From: Nectonema munidae
Taxonomy: Eukaryota; Nematomorpha; Nectonematoida; Nectonematidae
Assembly: GCA_030549495.1 (NCBI GenBank)
Contig: JAUIRK010000884.1
Span: 1 to 64,000, forward strand
Reading direction: 5' to 3'
DNA: 64,000 nucleotides
Part shown: piece after piece, positions 12,434 through 24,200 of the stretch
Position numbering within the stretch: the first letter of the stretch is position 1
How the letters are laid out: each line of letters begins with the position of its first letter
The notes under the pieces: model-generated
What the model was told of the DNA's origin: nothing
Seen by the model: only the letters and a program-made list of their open reading frames with translations
Databases searched by the model: none
Made by a program: the position numbers and the translations under genes

Positions 12434-12629
12434 CTACTTTAATGTTTTCCTAAATGCAACCCAATAATTTTTCTCGTTTTGGAGTACTTTACAAGAATGA
12501 ATATCTCTCCAATTGTCTTCTAATTCTCTAATGTTTGTAGCAATACCTGACTTCTCCATCATATTTGAAGCAGTATCGTAAGTTTGACCACAAACATTTA
12601 AAATAGAAAAGTTAAGGCATCCGTTATAG
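12434..12629 (-). pseudogene. hAT/ZMYM-like transposase fragment
   Basis: The - strand reads LNVCGQTYDTASNM followed by KSGIATNIRELEDNWRDIH. The G-Q-(S/T)-Y-D-x-A-x-N-M box is the first catalytic-aspartate region in ZMYM-type and other hAT-like transposases. The frame is interrupted at 12630 by insertion of another hAT-type element, so codons read beyond that point (a Gly/Pro-rich stretch) come from the insertion. It may or may not belong to the neighbouring copy-1 gene. Confidence 0.5.
12622..12629. repeat. 8-bp target-site duplication (left), CGTTATAG
   Basis: CGTTATAG is repeated exactly at 15830-15837, immediately outside inverted ends CAGGGGCGCACATCC and GGATGTGCGCCCCTG. Eight base pairs is the hAT superfamily target-duplication length. 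Confidence 0.9.
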
Positions 12630-13051
12630 CAGGGGCGCACATCCGGGGGGGGGGGCGACCGCCCCCCCCCCCCCCCCCCCAATAATTTTCTATAAGTAAG
12701 AGTTGCTGCTTGTTTATAAAACATGTATGATGATCGCTAGTAGGAATGCAGACTTTCGAATCAATCAAACATCATGCCAAGCTGCTCTTATCGAACATAT
12801 TTTACAGACGATGCGTGAGAGCTATATAATAATAATAATCCATTGCTTCAATATGCACACAGGTCACAGAGCAAACACATGTTGATGATCCACTAGATTT
12901 TCTCATCTTCTGTCACAGTGATCCTATTTCTCTTTCTCTCTCCTGTTTTTCTCTTCCGCTTTCTCTGCTAAAACTTAATCATTCACTCAAGCTCTCATTC
13001 AAGCCCTCTTCTCTTGTTAAGCTCTCCTATCTCATTAAGCTTTCTTCTCTC

Positions 13052-13240
13052 CAGTGACGTAGCTAGGCTGGGGCATGAGGGGCCGTGCCCACACTCCTAT
13101 GTACCGCATGGTGCCCGATGCATCTTATGCGATATCAGTTATTTCTCCAATGAAAGGGTCAAGAATGTATAAATAATGTTGCGCAAGTTTTTTGTTTTAA
13201 AATTGTGCCCTTCTATCAACTTTTTTTGACTACACCACTG
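13052..13240 (+). mobile_element. Short hAT-like MITE nested in the 3.2-kb element
   Basis: The left end is CAGTGACGTAGCTAGG and the right end GACTACACCACTG; the terminal 5 bp are exact inverted repeats and the next bases are partly complementary. The flanking octamers are CTTCTCTC and CTTCTGTC, an 8-bp duplication with one mismatch. CAGTGRCGTAGC is a common hAT end. The element is 189 bp with no coding capacity. Confidence 0.7.
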
Positions 13241-13762
13241 CTTCTGTCTAATTTGCATTTAGAGTTTAATTAAAATAGTTTTCAATCGTTACAATTTTAT
13301 ATCAATGAATATTGTTAGACTCGCGCTAAGAATTTTTTTTCAACAAAAGTCATAATCTTTATCACTACGTTTGTTACATTTTGTAACATTTGAAAACTTT
13401 AATTTTTTCAAGTCAAGAAATTTTTTTCAATAGTTATTTGGGAATTAATATTTTGACTATCTATTCAGTTTAAAAGCAAGGATGCTCTATTTGCTTAATA
13501 TTTGAGCAGAGATATTTTTTATAATGTTCGATTGTTAAATTTTATAAGTAACACTGTACATAATTAATTAAATCTTTTTTTTAAGAAAATTTGTTGATTA
13601 TTATAATAAAAATATAATATCGAAACAAAATTTTTAAAAAGTTTCAGTTGTTTAAAATGTGCTTGATCTATTTATGACAGCTGTCAGAATTTTATTTGTA
13701 GACAAATATTTAAAAAAAACGCAATCATTTTCTTTTCTCATATACTTTGATTTATGTTAGTT

Positions 13763-14165
13763 TGGTCCTCGGACATTTCGCCCCATTATTTTCATAAGAC
13801 AGTTCGTCCCATGGACAAATTCGCCCCATTATTTTCATAAGACAGTTCGTCCCATGGACAATTCGCCCCATTATTTTCATAAGACAGTTCGTCCCATGGA
13901 CAATTCGCCCCATTATTTTCATAAGACATTTTGTTTCATGGACAATTCGCCCCGTTATTTTCATAAGACATTTTGTCTCATGGACAATTTAAAAAAATTT
14001 AGAGATAAAATAATTAATTTGATATGATTTAATAGAGATAAAATAAACAAGAATATATATTTTTTTAATAATTTTACACATATAAGCAAAGATGGATGAA
14101 ACAAATAGCCTATGAGACAATTTGCCCCGGGCGAATGATCTATGGAGCGAAATGTCTTTGGACCA
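13763..14165 (+). mobile_element. MITE with internal 42-bp tandem array
   Basis: The ends are TGGTCCTCGGACATTTCGCC and, inverted, TGGTCCAAAGACATTTCGCT. TTAGTT directly flanks both sides, a probable 6-bp target duplication. The left half is filled by about five copies of a 42-bp unit containing TTCATAAGACAGTTCGTCCC and ATGGACAATTCGCCCC. The open frame at 13752-13964 is an artefact of this unit length being a multiple of three. Confidence 0.75.
13777..13985. repeat. 42-bp tandem repeat, about five copies
   Basis: The unit ATTTTCATAAGACAGTTCGT plus CCCATGGACAATTCGCCCC repeats with single substitutions and one single-base indel. The unit itself resembles the element's terminal sequence (GGACATTTCGCCCC), so the array probably grew from a subterminal motif. 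Confidence 0.85.
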
Positions 14166-15010
14166 TTAGTTTAAATAATTTTTTAATTATAAGGGTTAGC
14201 TACTTAAACGTTGGCTTTTGCTGCTTATAAAAACTTGAAAATATCAAATAAACTCTAATTCTTTATGCCTCCTATTATTTTGAAATTATTCTAAGAACAG
14301 ACGGTTCCATTTTAAAATAGTGAAAATTGCTTTATTAGTTTATTTTGTTTCCTTTCTCTCTTATGTTAATTATGTTGCAAAATTTTCAATTTTAAGTAAA
14401 AGGTAAGGTGCAGCGGGTGTATTTTCATTTACAAGGCATTGATGTACCATGTCAAACTATGAACAAAATCGTATCGATAAGGAATCGAATCCAGAGGCTT
14501 CCGTGCTGAGTCCATCAGCATAACTTAAGTTATGCTCCATTAGTTTTTGTTGTAGCTCTATAACTTTTTCTGATAGACTTTTTTTCCTTAAAAGTTATTA
14601 TAAAAGGCAAATCATTGCAAAATGTTAACAGTTATTTTACTTTTTGTAGTTTGTATCAATTAGCTTTTAAACTATTTTTGAATGATGCTGAGTAAAATAA
14701 AATAATGCGATTTTAATTTTTTTGTTTTATTTTTGTTTGCACAATTATAACTTCATTTTATACCCTCGCCCCTGAATCAATCACATTTTTTCATATAAAC
14801 ATCGCAGGGTGTCTAGTAGACTCTTTGCCTTTAGACTACATTCACTCATATAAAATTATCCAACCTTCAGTTATTTGTTTTCTCTATGAATCAAATATCC
14901 TTTCATCATATCCTGTAATGTGCCTGGTAGACTACTTCATTTTTCAAATGAAAAGCCTATTCCACCCCCTAACAATTTTGGATTTTTTTAATCTAGTTTA
15001 TATTCGATGT

Positions 15011-15582
15011 TGGTAGGTAAAAATGCCCCGAAAAAAATGCCCCCAATTAAAAAGTAGGAAAAAATGCCCCCTAATTTTTTATTTTCATGATTTTTTTAAA
15101 TTATATAAATATTTTTATTTGGTACCACGAAAGGCTAAATTTCTAAAATTTCTTAATCTATAGGGTTTTTTTCTTTATAAAGTTCTTGAAAACAATAGCA
15201 AAGGTGCAGATTTGTGGGAATCTGTTCTTAAAATCAGTTAAAACACTAATTATATTTAGAAAGTGTTCTGATACACACAAAGTCCAAAAATATTTGCTAT
15301 TTTATAAATTTTTTTGTATTTAAAAAATTTTCCTATGCTGAGTTTTTTAGTTTACTTTAATTAAATTTTAAATGTTTTAGATGAAAAGTTAACTTTTTGT
15401 TTTTTTTTACAAAAAATCTTTATTTCACATATCTTTTTTTAATTTTAATTAATAATAATTTTTTGTGTTGGGACATTTTTTCCTAATTTTAAATTGCGGC
15501 ATTTTTTCGGTTCCATTTTTACTGGGGGTTCCTACTTTTTAATTGGGGGCATTTTTTCCGGGGGCATTTTTTCTAGGCACCA
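15011..15582 (+). mobile_element. MITE with long terminal inverted repeats (ATGCCCC motif)
   Basis: The first ~60 bases (TGGTAGGTAAAAATGCCCCG ... AATTAAAAAGTAGGA) reappear inverted at the right end (TCCTACTTTTTAATTGGGGG ... CTAGGCACCA). The motif AAAAATGCCCC occurs several times at each end. The flanks are TATTCGATGT and TATTCGATAT, a 10-bp duplication with one mismatch; 9-11 bp would fit a Mutator-like element. It is about 570 bp with no coding capacity. Confidence 0.8.
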
Positions 15583-15837
15583 TATTCGATATGCAAATTT
15601 AATTAAAATATTTTCGCTTGAAGTATAGTATTTAAATTCACCAAATTTGTAAAAAAATATATAAAGTTCTCTTATAAATTTAGGACTTTAGGTATGCCCT
15701 GAATACACTCTATTTTAAACGATTGCTTGAATATTTGGTCTCCCGTGGTATTTCCAGACCACTAATTTTGAAAATTGCAACAAAAAATTTTGCCCCCCCC
15801 CCCAATAATTTTGAGGATGTGCGCCCCTGCGTTATAG

Positions 15838-17240
15838 CTTACATTAAATTAATAAATTAATTTTACAGCTACGCCATTAAATTAATAAGTTCATTTTAAA
15901 ATTGAGTGTGTATATTTTTTTCGATTTAGTGGTTATGTCTGATAATATTCTTTACGCCAAAGTCATCTATTCCACGTAACAACATCCAGACCATATCATT
16001 ACATCGTTAAAGTTATCATGTTAAAATCCTTCGCTAATTTAATAAAATTTACCCAAATAAACCTCATTCAACTTAGTGCAATATTACCTAATTAATCTCT
16101 CTATTACTGTGAATCTGACCCATATAAATTTAAAGTGTGCTCATAAAGTCTCACACACTGACGTTTTATTCATGGTAAAAAGTTTTCAAGTGAATCAAAG
16201 TTCTTAGTTTATGATAATAAAATGTTGGCGCACAAAACGCTACAAGTTTCATGTAGTTAAAACGCTTTGGCGTTTGCGTGGCAATTTAAGCATGGACGTC
16301 ACTCTAACTCCCAGTTATATTAAAACCATTTAAGAATAATGAAAGGACTTAGAATCAAATAAATTAAAATCCTAAATTATTATTTCTTTACCAAATTTTA
16401 AAAAACAAATCATAAATAGGATTAAAATTAATCATACATAACGCCATTGTTAAATGTCGGACAACATTTAAAAGAAAATAATATGTCTATTTTAATTTTT
16501 TTAGTTTGTAAGTTGTTTAATGCACCAACTTACATAAACCACTTATGTTGGTTTACAGGCAACCGCACATTACCCAGCATACTATTTTAATATATATTTT
16601 TATGCATATAAAATTTGGCTGATCATATTTTATTGGGATATTACGATTGCCAATAAAAAAACAACAAGCAAGCTTAGTTGAAGCAAAAATTAAAACAAAA
16701 TTTTAATATAATATTACATTAAATTTATTTTCAGCATTCGTATAAAAAGTTTCCAAAAATTTTTTCGTAGGATTTTTATGTTAAATATACTTTTAATTAT
16801 TTTAATCTGTGAAAACACACTTTATGCAATAAAGCGCTTCTTTTGGGTTTTAGAATAAATATCGTTATTTTCTTTTCATTTTTTCATTTATATAATACTT
16901 TAAATAATTGTGAAGATATGGTGTTGATAATTTTAAATTGGACGATTCGTACGCAAGCCTAAATTCAACTTTTAAATACATACTGTCTTCAAGACACTAG
17001 CAGAAGGAATTTACAAAATGTTGAGTTTATTCACCTAAAAGATACAACCTTCACCACTTATATCTAAAGTGCAATGATGTTTGAAATTCTTGTATTCAAC
17101 ACAGAAACATTCATGATACAAGTCAGGTTCTAGTCAAGACTACAAAAATAAAGGTTTTTATGATCGTTTATTTTCACTCTTTTAAATTTGTAACTCTGAC
17201 ATTTGCACTTGTTTTTTGAACTATAACTAATCATTGATGA
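15838..17240. other. AT-rich non-coding stretch, nothing recognised
   Basis: No element ends, RNA genes or coding motifs are visible on either strand. Confidence 0.5.
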
Positions 17241-17244
17241 CTGT

Positions 17245-17455
17245 TGTACATAATTCTATGTTTACTATTGAATCTAATTTCTTTGATTCTCTTTCGATAT
17301 GTAATGAAAATAATTCTAGAATCGTTGATTCAAGTGTATTAGAAACGAATTTTCCATCTGAATTATTTAGTTCAACATTATTAGTTTGAATGTGTGTTCA
17401 TTGAAATCCAAATTTGATAAAGTCGAGGCATTCATATTTCATTTTTTTTCTACTT
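17245..17455 (+). mobile_element. LINE ORF2 5' fragment (endonuclease start)
   Basis: A start-proximal peptide (FTIESNFFDSLSICNENN) runs into NIISLNVCSLKSKFDKVEAF after a one-base frameshift. S-L-N-v-r-S-L-x-S-K-F-D is the first conserved block of Jockey-type apurinic endonucleases. It is cut off by a stop shortly after. It lies just upstream of a second LINE whose ORF1 starts at 17588, so it is probably a separate, 3'-lost copy. Confidence 0.6.
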
Positions 17456-17587
17456 AATTTCTTAATGGCTATAATTTTTCTTTAAATATCAAGATTGTTA
17501 TTTCTAAAGTTCAATACCCACAAGCCCCAATTATCTTCTGACAAATTTTGAAGTAATAAGTTTCCCTTTTATTTCTCAATTTTATTC

Positions 17588-18772
17588 ATGGATAATGAGA
17601 GCTGGGAATGTGAGAGTTGTCAAGTAAGATCGTCTCGTCTTGTGAAGTGCGATTGCTGTGAAAAGTGGTTATGTTATAATTGCCAAAAATTTGATCCCTC
17701 TTTTTTCAAAATTCTCGATAAATATAATAACAAAGGAATCAAATGGCATTGTCAAAAGTGCCGTGATTCAGAAATTAGAGAAAAAGAAAAATCTAATTCG
17801 CTAATTGCTAATCTGACAAATGTAGTAAATGAGTTGAAAAATCAATTAGATGACCAAAATATTATTTACTCATTGAAAACAAATTTTGATAAACATGTTG
17901 AAGATTTGACGTTAATATCAAGCTCTCTGAAAGGAATGAAAGAAACAAAAGAATCTCAAAAAAATATTTGTTTTAGTAGAGATGTTGCAAAATTACCACA
18001 ATCGTTATTTACATTCGCTGACGCAGTTAGAAAGCCTGAAAATAAACAACACACTTTATGTGTAAAATCAGAGAGCTTGAAAGTCCATCAATTAGCTGAA
18101 AAGACATCACTCATTCTAAATGGAGTTAAAGTGGTATCCAATAAGAAGACGAAAAAAGTATTCAGACTTAGTTTTCAAGACAATCAAAGTCTAGAAAAAG
18201 CTGAAAATCTTTTGGGGAAAGAAGAACAATTAAAAGCTGTTAGAACCAAGGTACTATTACCAAGAGATTCATTTGTTATCTCACAAAGTATTGAAAATAA
18301 CTTGTTGACTGAATTGATTATGAACAAAAATGAATTTATCAAAAAATAGTTGATAATGGCAGAACTTTTGATGTACTTTTTTCAAAAGATATCCAAAATG
18401 AAAAAAAAGATTGTTGTTGTTAAAGTAGCTCCTGAAATTTTCTCCTTCCTCAAGAAAAATGATTTTACCTTCTTTATGATGATGGAAGCTGTAAAGTGCC
18501 GTCCGTTTTTTTCACATATACAATGTAGTAAATGTTTTCTTTTTGGGCACATTACATCAAATTGTAAGAAAGATGCAACTTGCAAATATTGTTCTTCATC
18601 ACTTGATTATATTGTTTGTCCAGTTAAAGATGATAGCACAAAGTACAAATGTCATACTTGTACCAAAAATAGAGAGTCATCAATTAATCATGCATCAATG
18701 AGTTACAGTTGTCCATATGTTATCAAGAAATTGAAACGCGTTGAGAGCATCACCTTATTCCCTTATGGTTGA
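17588..18772 (+). pseudogene. LINE A ORF1 (PHD finger plus zinc knuckles), frame-broken
   Basis: The first part is 253 residues with an N-terminal PHD-like finger (about residues 8-60). The second, in another frame after the stop at 18347-18349, holds two or three zinc knuckles. PHD-bearing ORF1 proteins are known in some arthropod LINE clades, where the finger probably assists nucleic-acid or chromatin binding. The break lies between the finger and the knuckles. Confidence 0.75.
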
Positions 18773-20436
18773 AGGTAAATATTTATTGTATCACACTAAC
18801 CTATATTTAGATACTAACAGTCAACTCAAAAGTTCACATGAAGTTAATTTAAATTTTAAATTATACGGATTATATGATATGAATATTTTATCTCTTAATG
18901 CGCAATCACTAAAAAGCAAATTCACTGAACTTGTAATTTTTTTGAATAAGTTGTCTACATGCATAGTAAAAGATTTAACTCTAATATGTTTACAAAAACC
19001 TGGCTAGATAAAAATGAGGATTATTTCCGCATACCTAATTATTCAACAGTAAATATCCCTAAAAGATTTTCTAAGCATGGCGATCTCGCATTTTTTGTTA
19101 GGAATGACATCAATTATCAAATTGGTGAAGGTGCACATATTATTGACTAGTTCGAATACCAGAGTATTGACCTTTATCTACAAAAACAGAAAAATATCAC
19201 GGTTCACAATATATATAGACTACACACCACCAATAAGGATCTAGTGAATAATTTTTTTTCTTTTTTTGAAAACTTGATCTTTAATATTGACCGAAATAAA
19301 ATTAATATTTTTTGCGGCGACTTTAATTTTGATTTGGATGAAGAATTATTTAACGCAGAAGTTTTTTAACTTAATTACAGCAAGCTCACTAATCCCAACT
19401 ATTACTCTTCCGACACGATATGAAACTCAAACTTTAATTGACAACTTTTTACTAAATGAAGACAATTTTGATTATAAAGCTTTTAACTGTATGACATTTT
19501 TTTCAGATCATATACCGATACTTTTATCTCTAAATTTGAAAATTAATAAAATAAAAATAAAAAGTTTAAGGGAAAACTTCGATAGGCGCTTGTTTTCCTC
19601 ATTATCTACAAAATTAGACTGGCATTCAATTATTGAATTCTATCCAAATGACTCATCTGAATTATTTAAGCAAATGATTTTACAAATTTCTGATATGGTC
19701 AAAAAAATGTACTTCATTTATTGAGTTAAAAAAAATACAAGTCTAAATTTAATTCTTGGATCACAGACGAAGTCATGCAAATGATAAAACTACGTGATAA
19801 ACTTTATCAAAAATGCAAAAAAAGTAAAAACTTAAGAATAAAGAATTAATACACTTTATTAAGAAATCATATAAAGTATAAAATAAGGGATTTGAAACAG
19901 AAGCATTATTCGAAACTTTTTTCCAATTGTGATTCAACGCGGAAAACTTGTTAGGACCTTTTTTTCTTAATATATATTAATGATGTACACAACTCGAATC
20001 CTACTGTCAATCCATCTGATTTATGCAGACGACTTAACGTTGATACTAAGACTCAACCGTCATAATATTACAAATTTTACTGATCATAATCAGTGTATTG
20101 AGGCGTCTTTGAAGAACACAGAAAATTTGTGTTTTTTGAATTGGCTCAGTATCAATAGATTAGTCATGAAATAGGGACTTAGTGTCAATAGATACTAACT
20201 TGGATTTTCATCTAATAGATACATATAATTACTTAGGCCTTATTATTAACCATAAATTGAAGTGGGACAGTCACATTGCCCAAGTTTCACTAAGATTGAA
20301 TCATATCATTTCTATCCTAAAGTTATCAAGAAATATATTCACTACAGAAATCAAGCTTCTAGTATACAAAAGTCTTCTAGGCGAGTTGCGAAGTTTGAAA
20401 ATATTTACTACCTCTAAGCGGAAAGCTTCCTTTTGA
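17588..20436 (+). mobile_element. LINE A: Jockey-like element with PHD-finger ORF1, decayed
   Basis: ORF1 begins at 17588 with a Cys-rich PHD-type finger (WECESCQVRSSRLVKCDCCE, then WLCYNCQKF and WHCQKCRDSE) and a charged coiled-coil-like stretch. It continues after a frame break at 18350 with CCHC-like knuckles (CSKCFLFGHITSNCKKDATC). ORF2 starts near 18763 and shows endonuclease blocks MNILSLNAQSLKSKF, CGDFNFDLDEE and SDHIPILLSL. The reverse transcriptase is internally deleted: pre-RT sequence ends near 19945 and the text resumes at LIYADDLTLI (about 20023), so the first catalytic aspartate domain is gone. The C-terminal thumb block YNYLGLIINHKLKWDSHI follows. Confidence 0.85.
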
Positions 20437-21299
20437 AGTGAAGGCTTACGTTGAAACAGGGTTTTCAAGTTTGCCAAGAAAGTGCTTGGGATGTGTAAAA
20501 CTCGTGTGGACGTTGAATTTTTGGCCTAATGTTAAAAGATTGACCTCGTCTTTGGAGAGTGGAATAGCAGATAAATTTTTGTCCCATTTATTCTGTTTGC
20601 ATTCATCTTTCCACATTACCCTTATATTACTTGATAAAGGAAAGTCGGCTAGCTAAATGGTCAATACCATACTCCTTTATTTGAGAAAAATACAAAAAGT
20701 ACATAAATTAAAAGTAAATTTTACAAATCACAAAGTAGTAGGATACAGTGAATAGAAAATCTCTAGATATACAGTTGCTAATAGGTATTGCAAATTGGTG
20801 CACACTGCACATAGATGCGTTCAGATGTGCAATAAAGAAATTTTTTAACTGCTGTAATTTAAATAAGAAACTATTTTAAATTTAGCATTTTAGGGCCCTT
20901 TTAGGTTCTTTGGAAAAAACGAAGACAGCAAATATATTTTTATAATTCATAAAGCAATATTTAAAAAAACTTTAAATATATGCCATCTCTATCGATTTAG
21001 GCGTTAGTTTGGATTTTAGTGTTTCAAAAGCTTACGGCTTTTAGTTACAAATAGTAGCGCTTTTTGTTGGAGTCTGGTTGACAGTTTTGAGAATTAATAT
21101 CTTACAGTGATCGTAAAATGTTAATATAAACGTTAATTTAAAATCAGTTAATTTACAATTAATAATACTCCTACTTAAAAGCTTTCATTTCTGTTTTGAA
21201 CAAATTCAGTTATATGCATGGGAAATAGCCTAGGCTCACTCCTCGCATCCAAGTTAAACATTTATACTTCCTGTTATGAGTGTGCACAATGGTAATTAC
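20437..21299. other. LINE-adjacent degenerate sequence
   Basis: Weak reverse-transcriptase-tail-like reading occurs up to about 20656 (KCLGCVKLVWTLNFW). Beyond that it is AT-rich with nothing recognised. Confidence 0.4.
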
Positions 21300-24200
21300 T
21301 AAAGATATTCTAAAATTTCTAAAGATTGTAATTCTGAGAAGTCTTGTTGTAGGTTTTGTTCTTCTCATCACTCTTCTGATGTCTGCTCTTTGAAGGATGA
21401 TTCCTCAAAATATTTTTGTAAAAATTGTCAAAGTAATGACTTTTCTTTTAATCATGCATGTAATTCTAAAGATTGTAAGACCTTAAATTTGATGAAGTCC
21501 TCTCTTAATAGTTCACAAGTAGCTTGTCTTAATTATTATTTATCTAAGTAGTTTTTAAATATTAATATTCGTATATATATATATACTTTTTCCTTAATTT
21601 TTTATGTCTCTAAACTATAATAATTTTGATTTGCTTGATTTATCATATATTTCTCAGCTTCAATCTGAACTTTTACTGCCCATTAAGTCTTCTTTTATAG
21701 TAGATCCTCCTTATAGTGTGTTTAATAATAATAACATGTTCAATATTTCAGCTTTAAAAATTTTTCATGCCAATGTACGGAGCTTGAACAAAAATTTTGA
21801 TATTTTAGTTCACACTCTTAATTTGCTGCCCACTAAGCCTGATATTATTGTTGTTTCTGAAATTTGGAATCTTTTTGTTGATAATCCTCTTATTCAAATG
21901 CAGGGTTATATTTTCAGGTTCTGTTCTAGATCCACAAGAGGGGGTGGAGTTGGGATATTTTATTCCGATAAATTTTTATTAAAACAATTTAAAACTATCA
22001 ACTGTCCGTCTGATTCTTGTGAATGTCTAAAAGTTAGCCTTTGTTATGAAAACATTTTTTTTGATGTTTTTTCTTTTTATCGTTCTCCTTCTTTAAGTAT
22101 TCCTAACTTTATCCATTTCTTGACTTCTAAGATTCTCCCTTCTGTTTCCGATTTTAGTTTTTTGATTGGTGACTTTAACATAAATTTATTGAACTTAGAA
22201 AGTGATAATTTTGTATTAGAATTTTTTAATGAGTTATTGTCCTTTAATTTCTATCCCATTATTACTAAGCCGACTCGCTATAATCATTTATCTGGTCATT
22301 CTACTTTGATTGATAATATTTTTGTTAACTTTAAGCATCCAGTCCCAGCATGTTCATTTGAAACAGGTATATCTGATCATCTGTCAAGCTATGTGTCACT
22401 TAATAGTTTTTTTTCTACTTCTAGAGCTGTTAAATATTCCAATAAGCGTAGTTTTTCTAAAAATAATATTTCTAAGTTTGTAGATAAACTTTCTTTTTTA
22501 AACTGGGATCCAGTTCTGGAATTAAATAATGTAAATAAGTCATACGATACATTTTTTACTATTTTTTATAATATTTATTGCCAATCTTTTCCTTTTTTAA
22601 AAGTGTGCCGTAAAAATAAATCGATTAGTCAGCCTTGGTTCTCTGCTGAACTTATTAAACTTCGTAAAAAAAAGCTATTTTTATATTCGAAGTACAAAAG
22701 TACTAAGTCAAATGACAGCTTTAAAACATATAAAAATTTTTTGAAATTTTATAAATTCAAACTAAAGCAAGCTAAATTTTCTTATCATCAATCTGCTTTA
22801 CTCAACTCATCTAAAAGATCCTTTTGGAAAACTGTTAATCAACTTTTGTTCAATAAAACAAGTTCTGTTAATAATATCTCTTTTACTTCTGATGAACTTT
22901 ATAATAATTTTTATTGTTTATCTAGGCAAAATTGTCAATCTATTTGTTTTGATGAAATTGATAAAACTGTTCCCTTTAATGCTCATAGTTTTTTTTGTTC
23001 TCCTATCACTGCAGATGATATATTGTTATCTGTTGCCTCACTATCTAATAAGAACACTGTAGGTCCAGATGATGTAAACATGTTCATTGTCATCAGGTGT
23101 GTTTCTTTTTTAACTATTCCTCTTCTTCATATTTTTAATCTTTCCCTAAGTAATGGAATTTTCCCCTCATCTCTCAAGCTCACAAAGACCATTGCTATAT
23201 TAAAACCACACAAGAAATCATGTGATCTTAACTCTTTTTGACCAATTAGCTTAGTTTCTTGCTTTTCAAAAATATTTGAAAAAATTGTTTTAGAGCGAAT
23301 TGTCAAATTTTCAGATCGATACAACCTAATTTCAAAATCACAGTTTGGCTTTAGACCTAAGCTTTCAACTCAAGATGCTATTTTCTCTTTAGTTCAATCA
23401 GTTTCAAGCTCCTTTTATAGAGATAATTCAACGGCAGGTATATTTCTTGATTTCGAAAAAGCCTTTAATTCAGTAAATCATAAAATTATTTCTCATAAGC
23501 TGTTTAGATATGGTTTCAGGGGTTCCATTCTTGAGTGGTTAAAATCCTTTTTATCATTGCGTCCTACCTATGTTTTTACTAGTTCTCCGTCTAAGATCGG
23601 ATATGTAAATGTTGGCATACCCCAAGGATCCATTTTGGGTCCATTTCTTTTTACGCTTTTTATCAATGAAATAGTTTACTGTGACTTAAAACACGTAAAA
23701 TATTTCCTTTATGCAGATGATATTCTTTTGACGTCTGGAGTAATTAATTCACAAGTAAGTTTTTTTTATCAGCACCTTAACAACTGTTTAAATAAAATTT
23801 TTTCTTGGTCTACATATAATTTTTTACCTCTAAATAAAAACAAGTGTAAATTTATGATATTCAGTAACAATAAAACTGATTTCTCTGATCACAAACTTTT
23901 CATTAATGACTATGTACTAGAACAAGTTGACAATTTCTTTTACCTTGGAGTCTACATTGACTCTCAACTTTCTTGGAAGTCTCATTTAAATTATGTATTG
24001 CTTAAAGTTTCTAGACTTTTAGGTACTTTTTATAGGTCTCGTAATTTTCTTTCTCCTTCTTCTTCATTAAAATTATTTTATTCTCATGTTTATCCGATTA
24101 TATTTTATGCTAATATTGTTTGGGCTAACTCCAACCAATTTCTGCTCAATAAAATTCAACTTCGCGTAAATAAATTCAATAATTTCATCAACCCTCAAAA

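Larger units (their letters stand above)
12630..15829 (+). mobile_element. hAT-type non-autonomous element, 3.2 kb, bounded by exact TSD
   Basis: Terminal inverted repeats of 15 bp (CAGGGGCGCACATCC) lie at both ends, each followed inward by a long G/C homopolymer and an AATAATTTT phrase. The flanks are an exact 8-bp duplication. No transposase is visible inside. The interior is AT-rich and hosts at least three further elements (13052-13240, 13763-14165, 15011-15582), so the original element was much smaller. It inserted into an older transposase fragment. Confidence 0.85.

Noticed and set aside
12630-12724. Gly/Pro-rich N-terminus fused to the hAT/ZMYM-like fragment
   Set aside because: Those codons come from the G/C homopolymers of the inserted hAT element, beyond the target duplication.
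13752-13964. Repeat protein MKIMGRIVHGTNCL on the - strand
   Set aside because: Product of the 42-bp tandem array inside a MITE.
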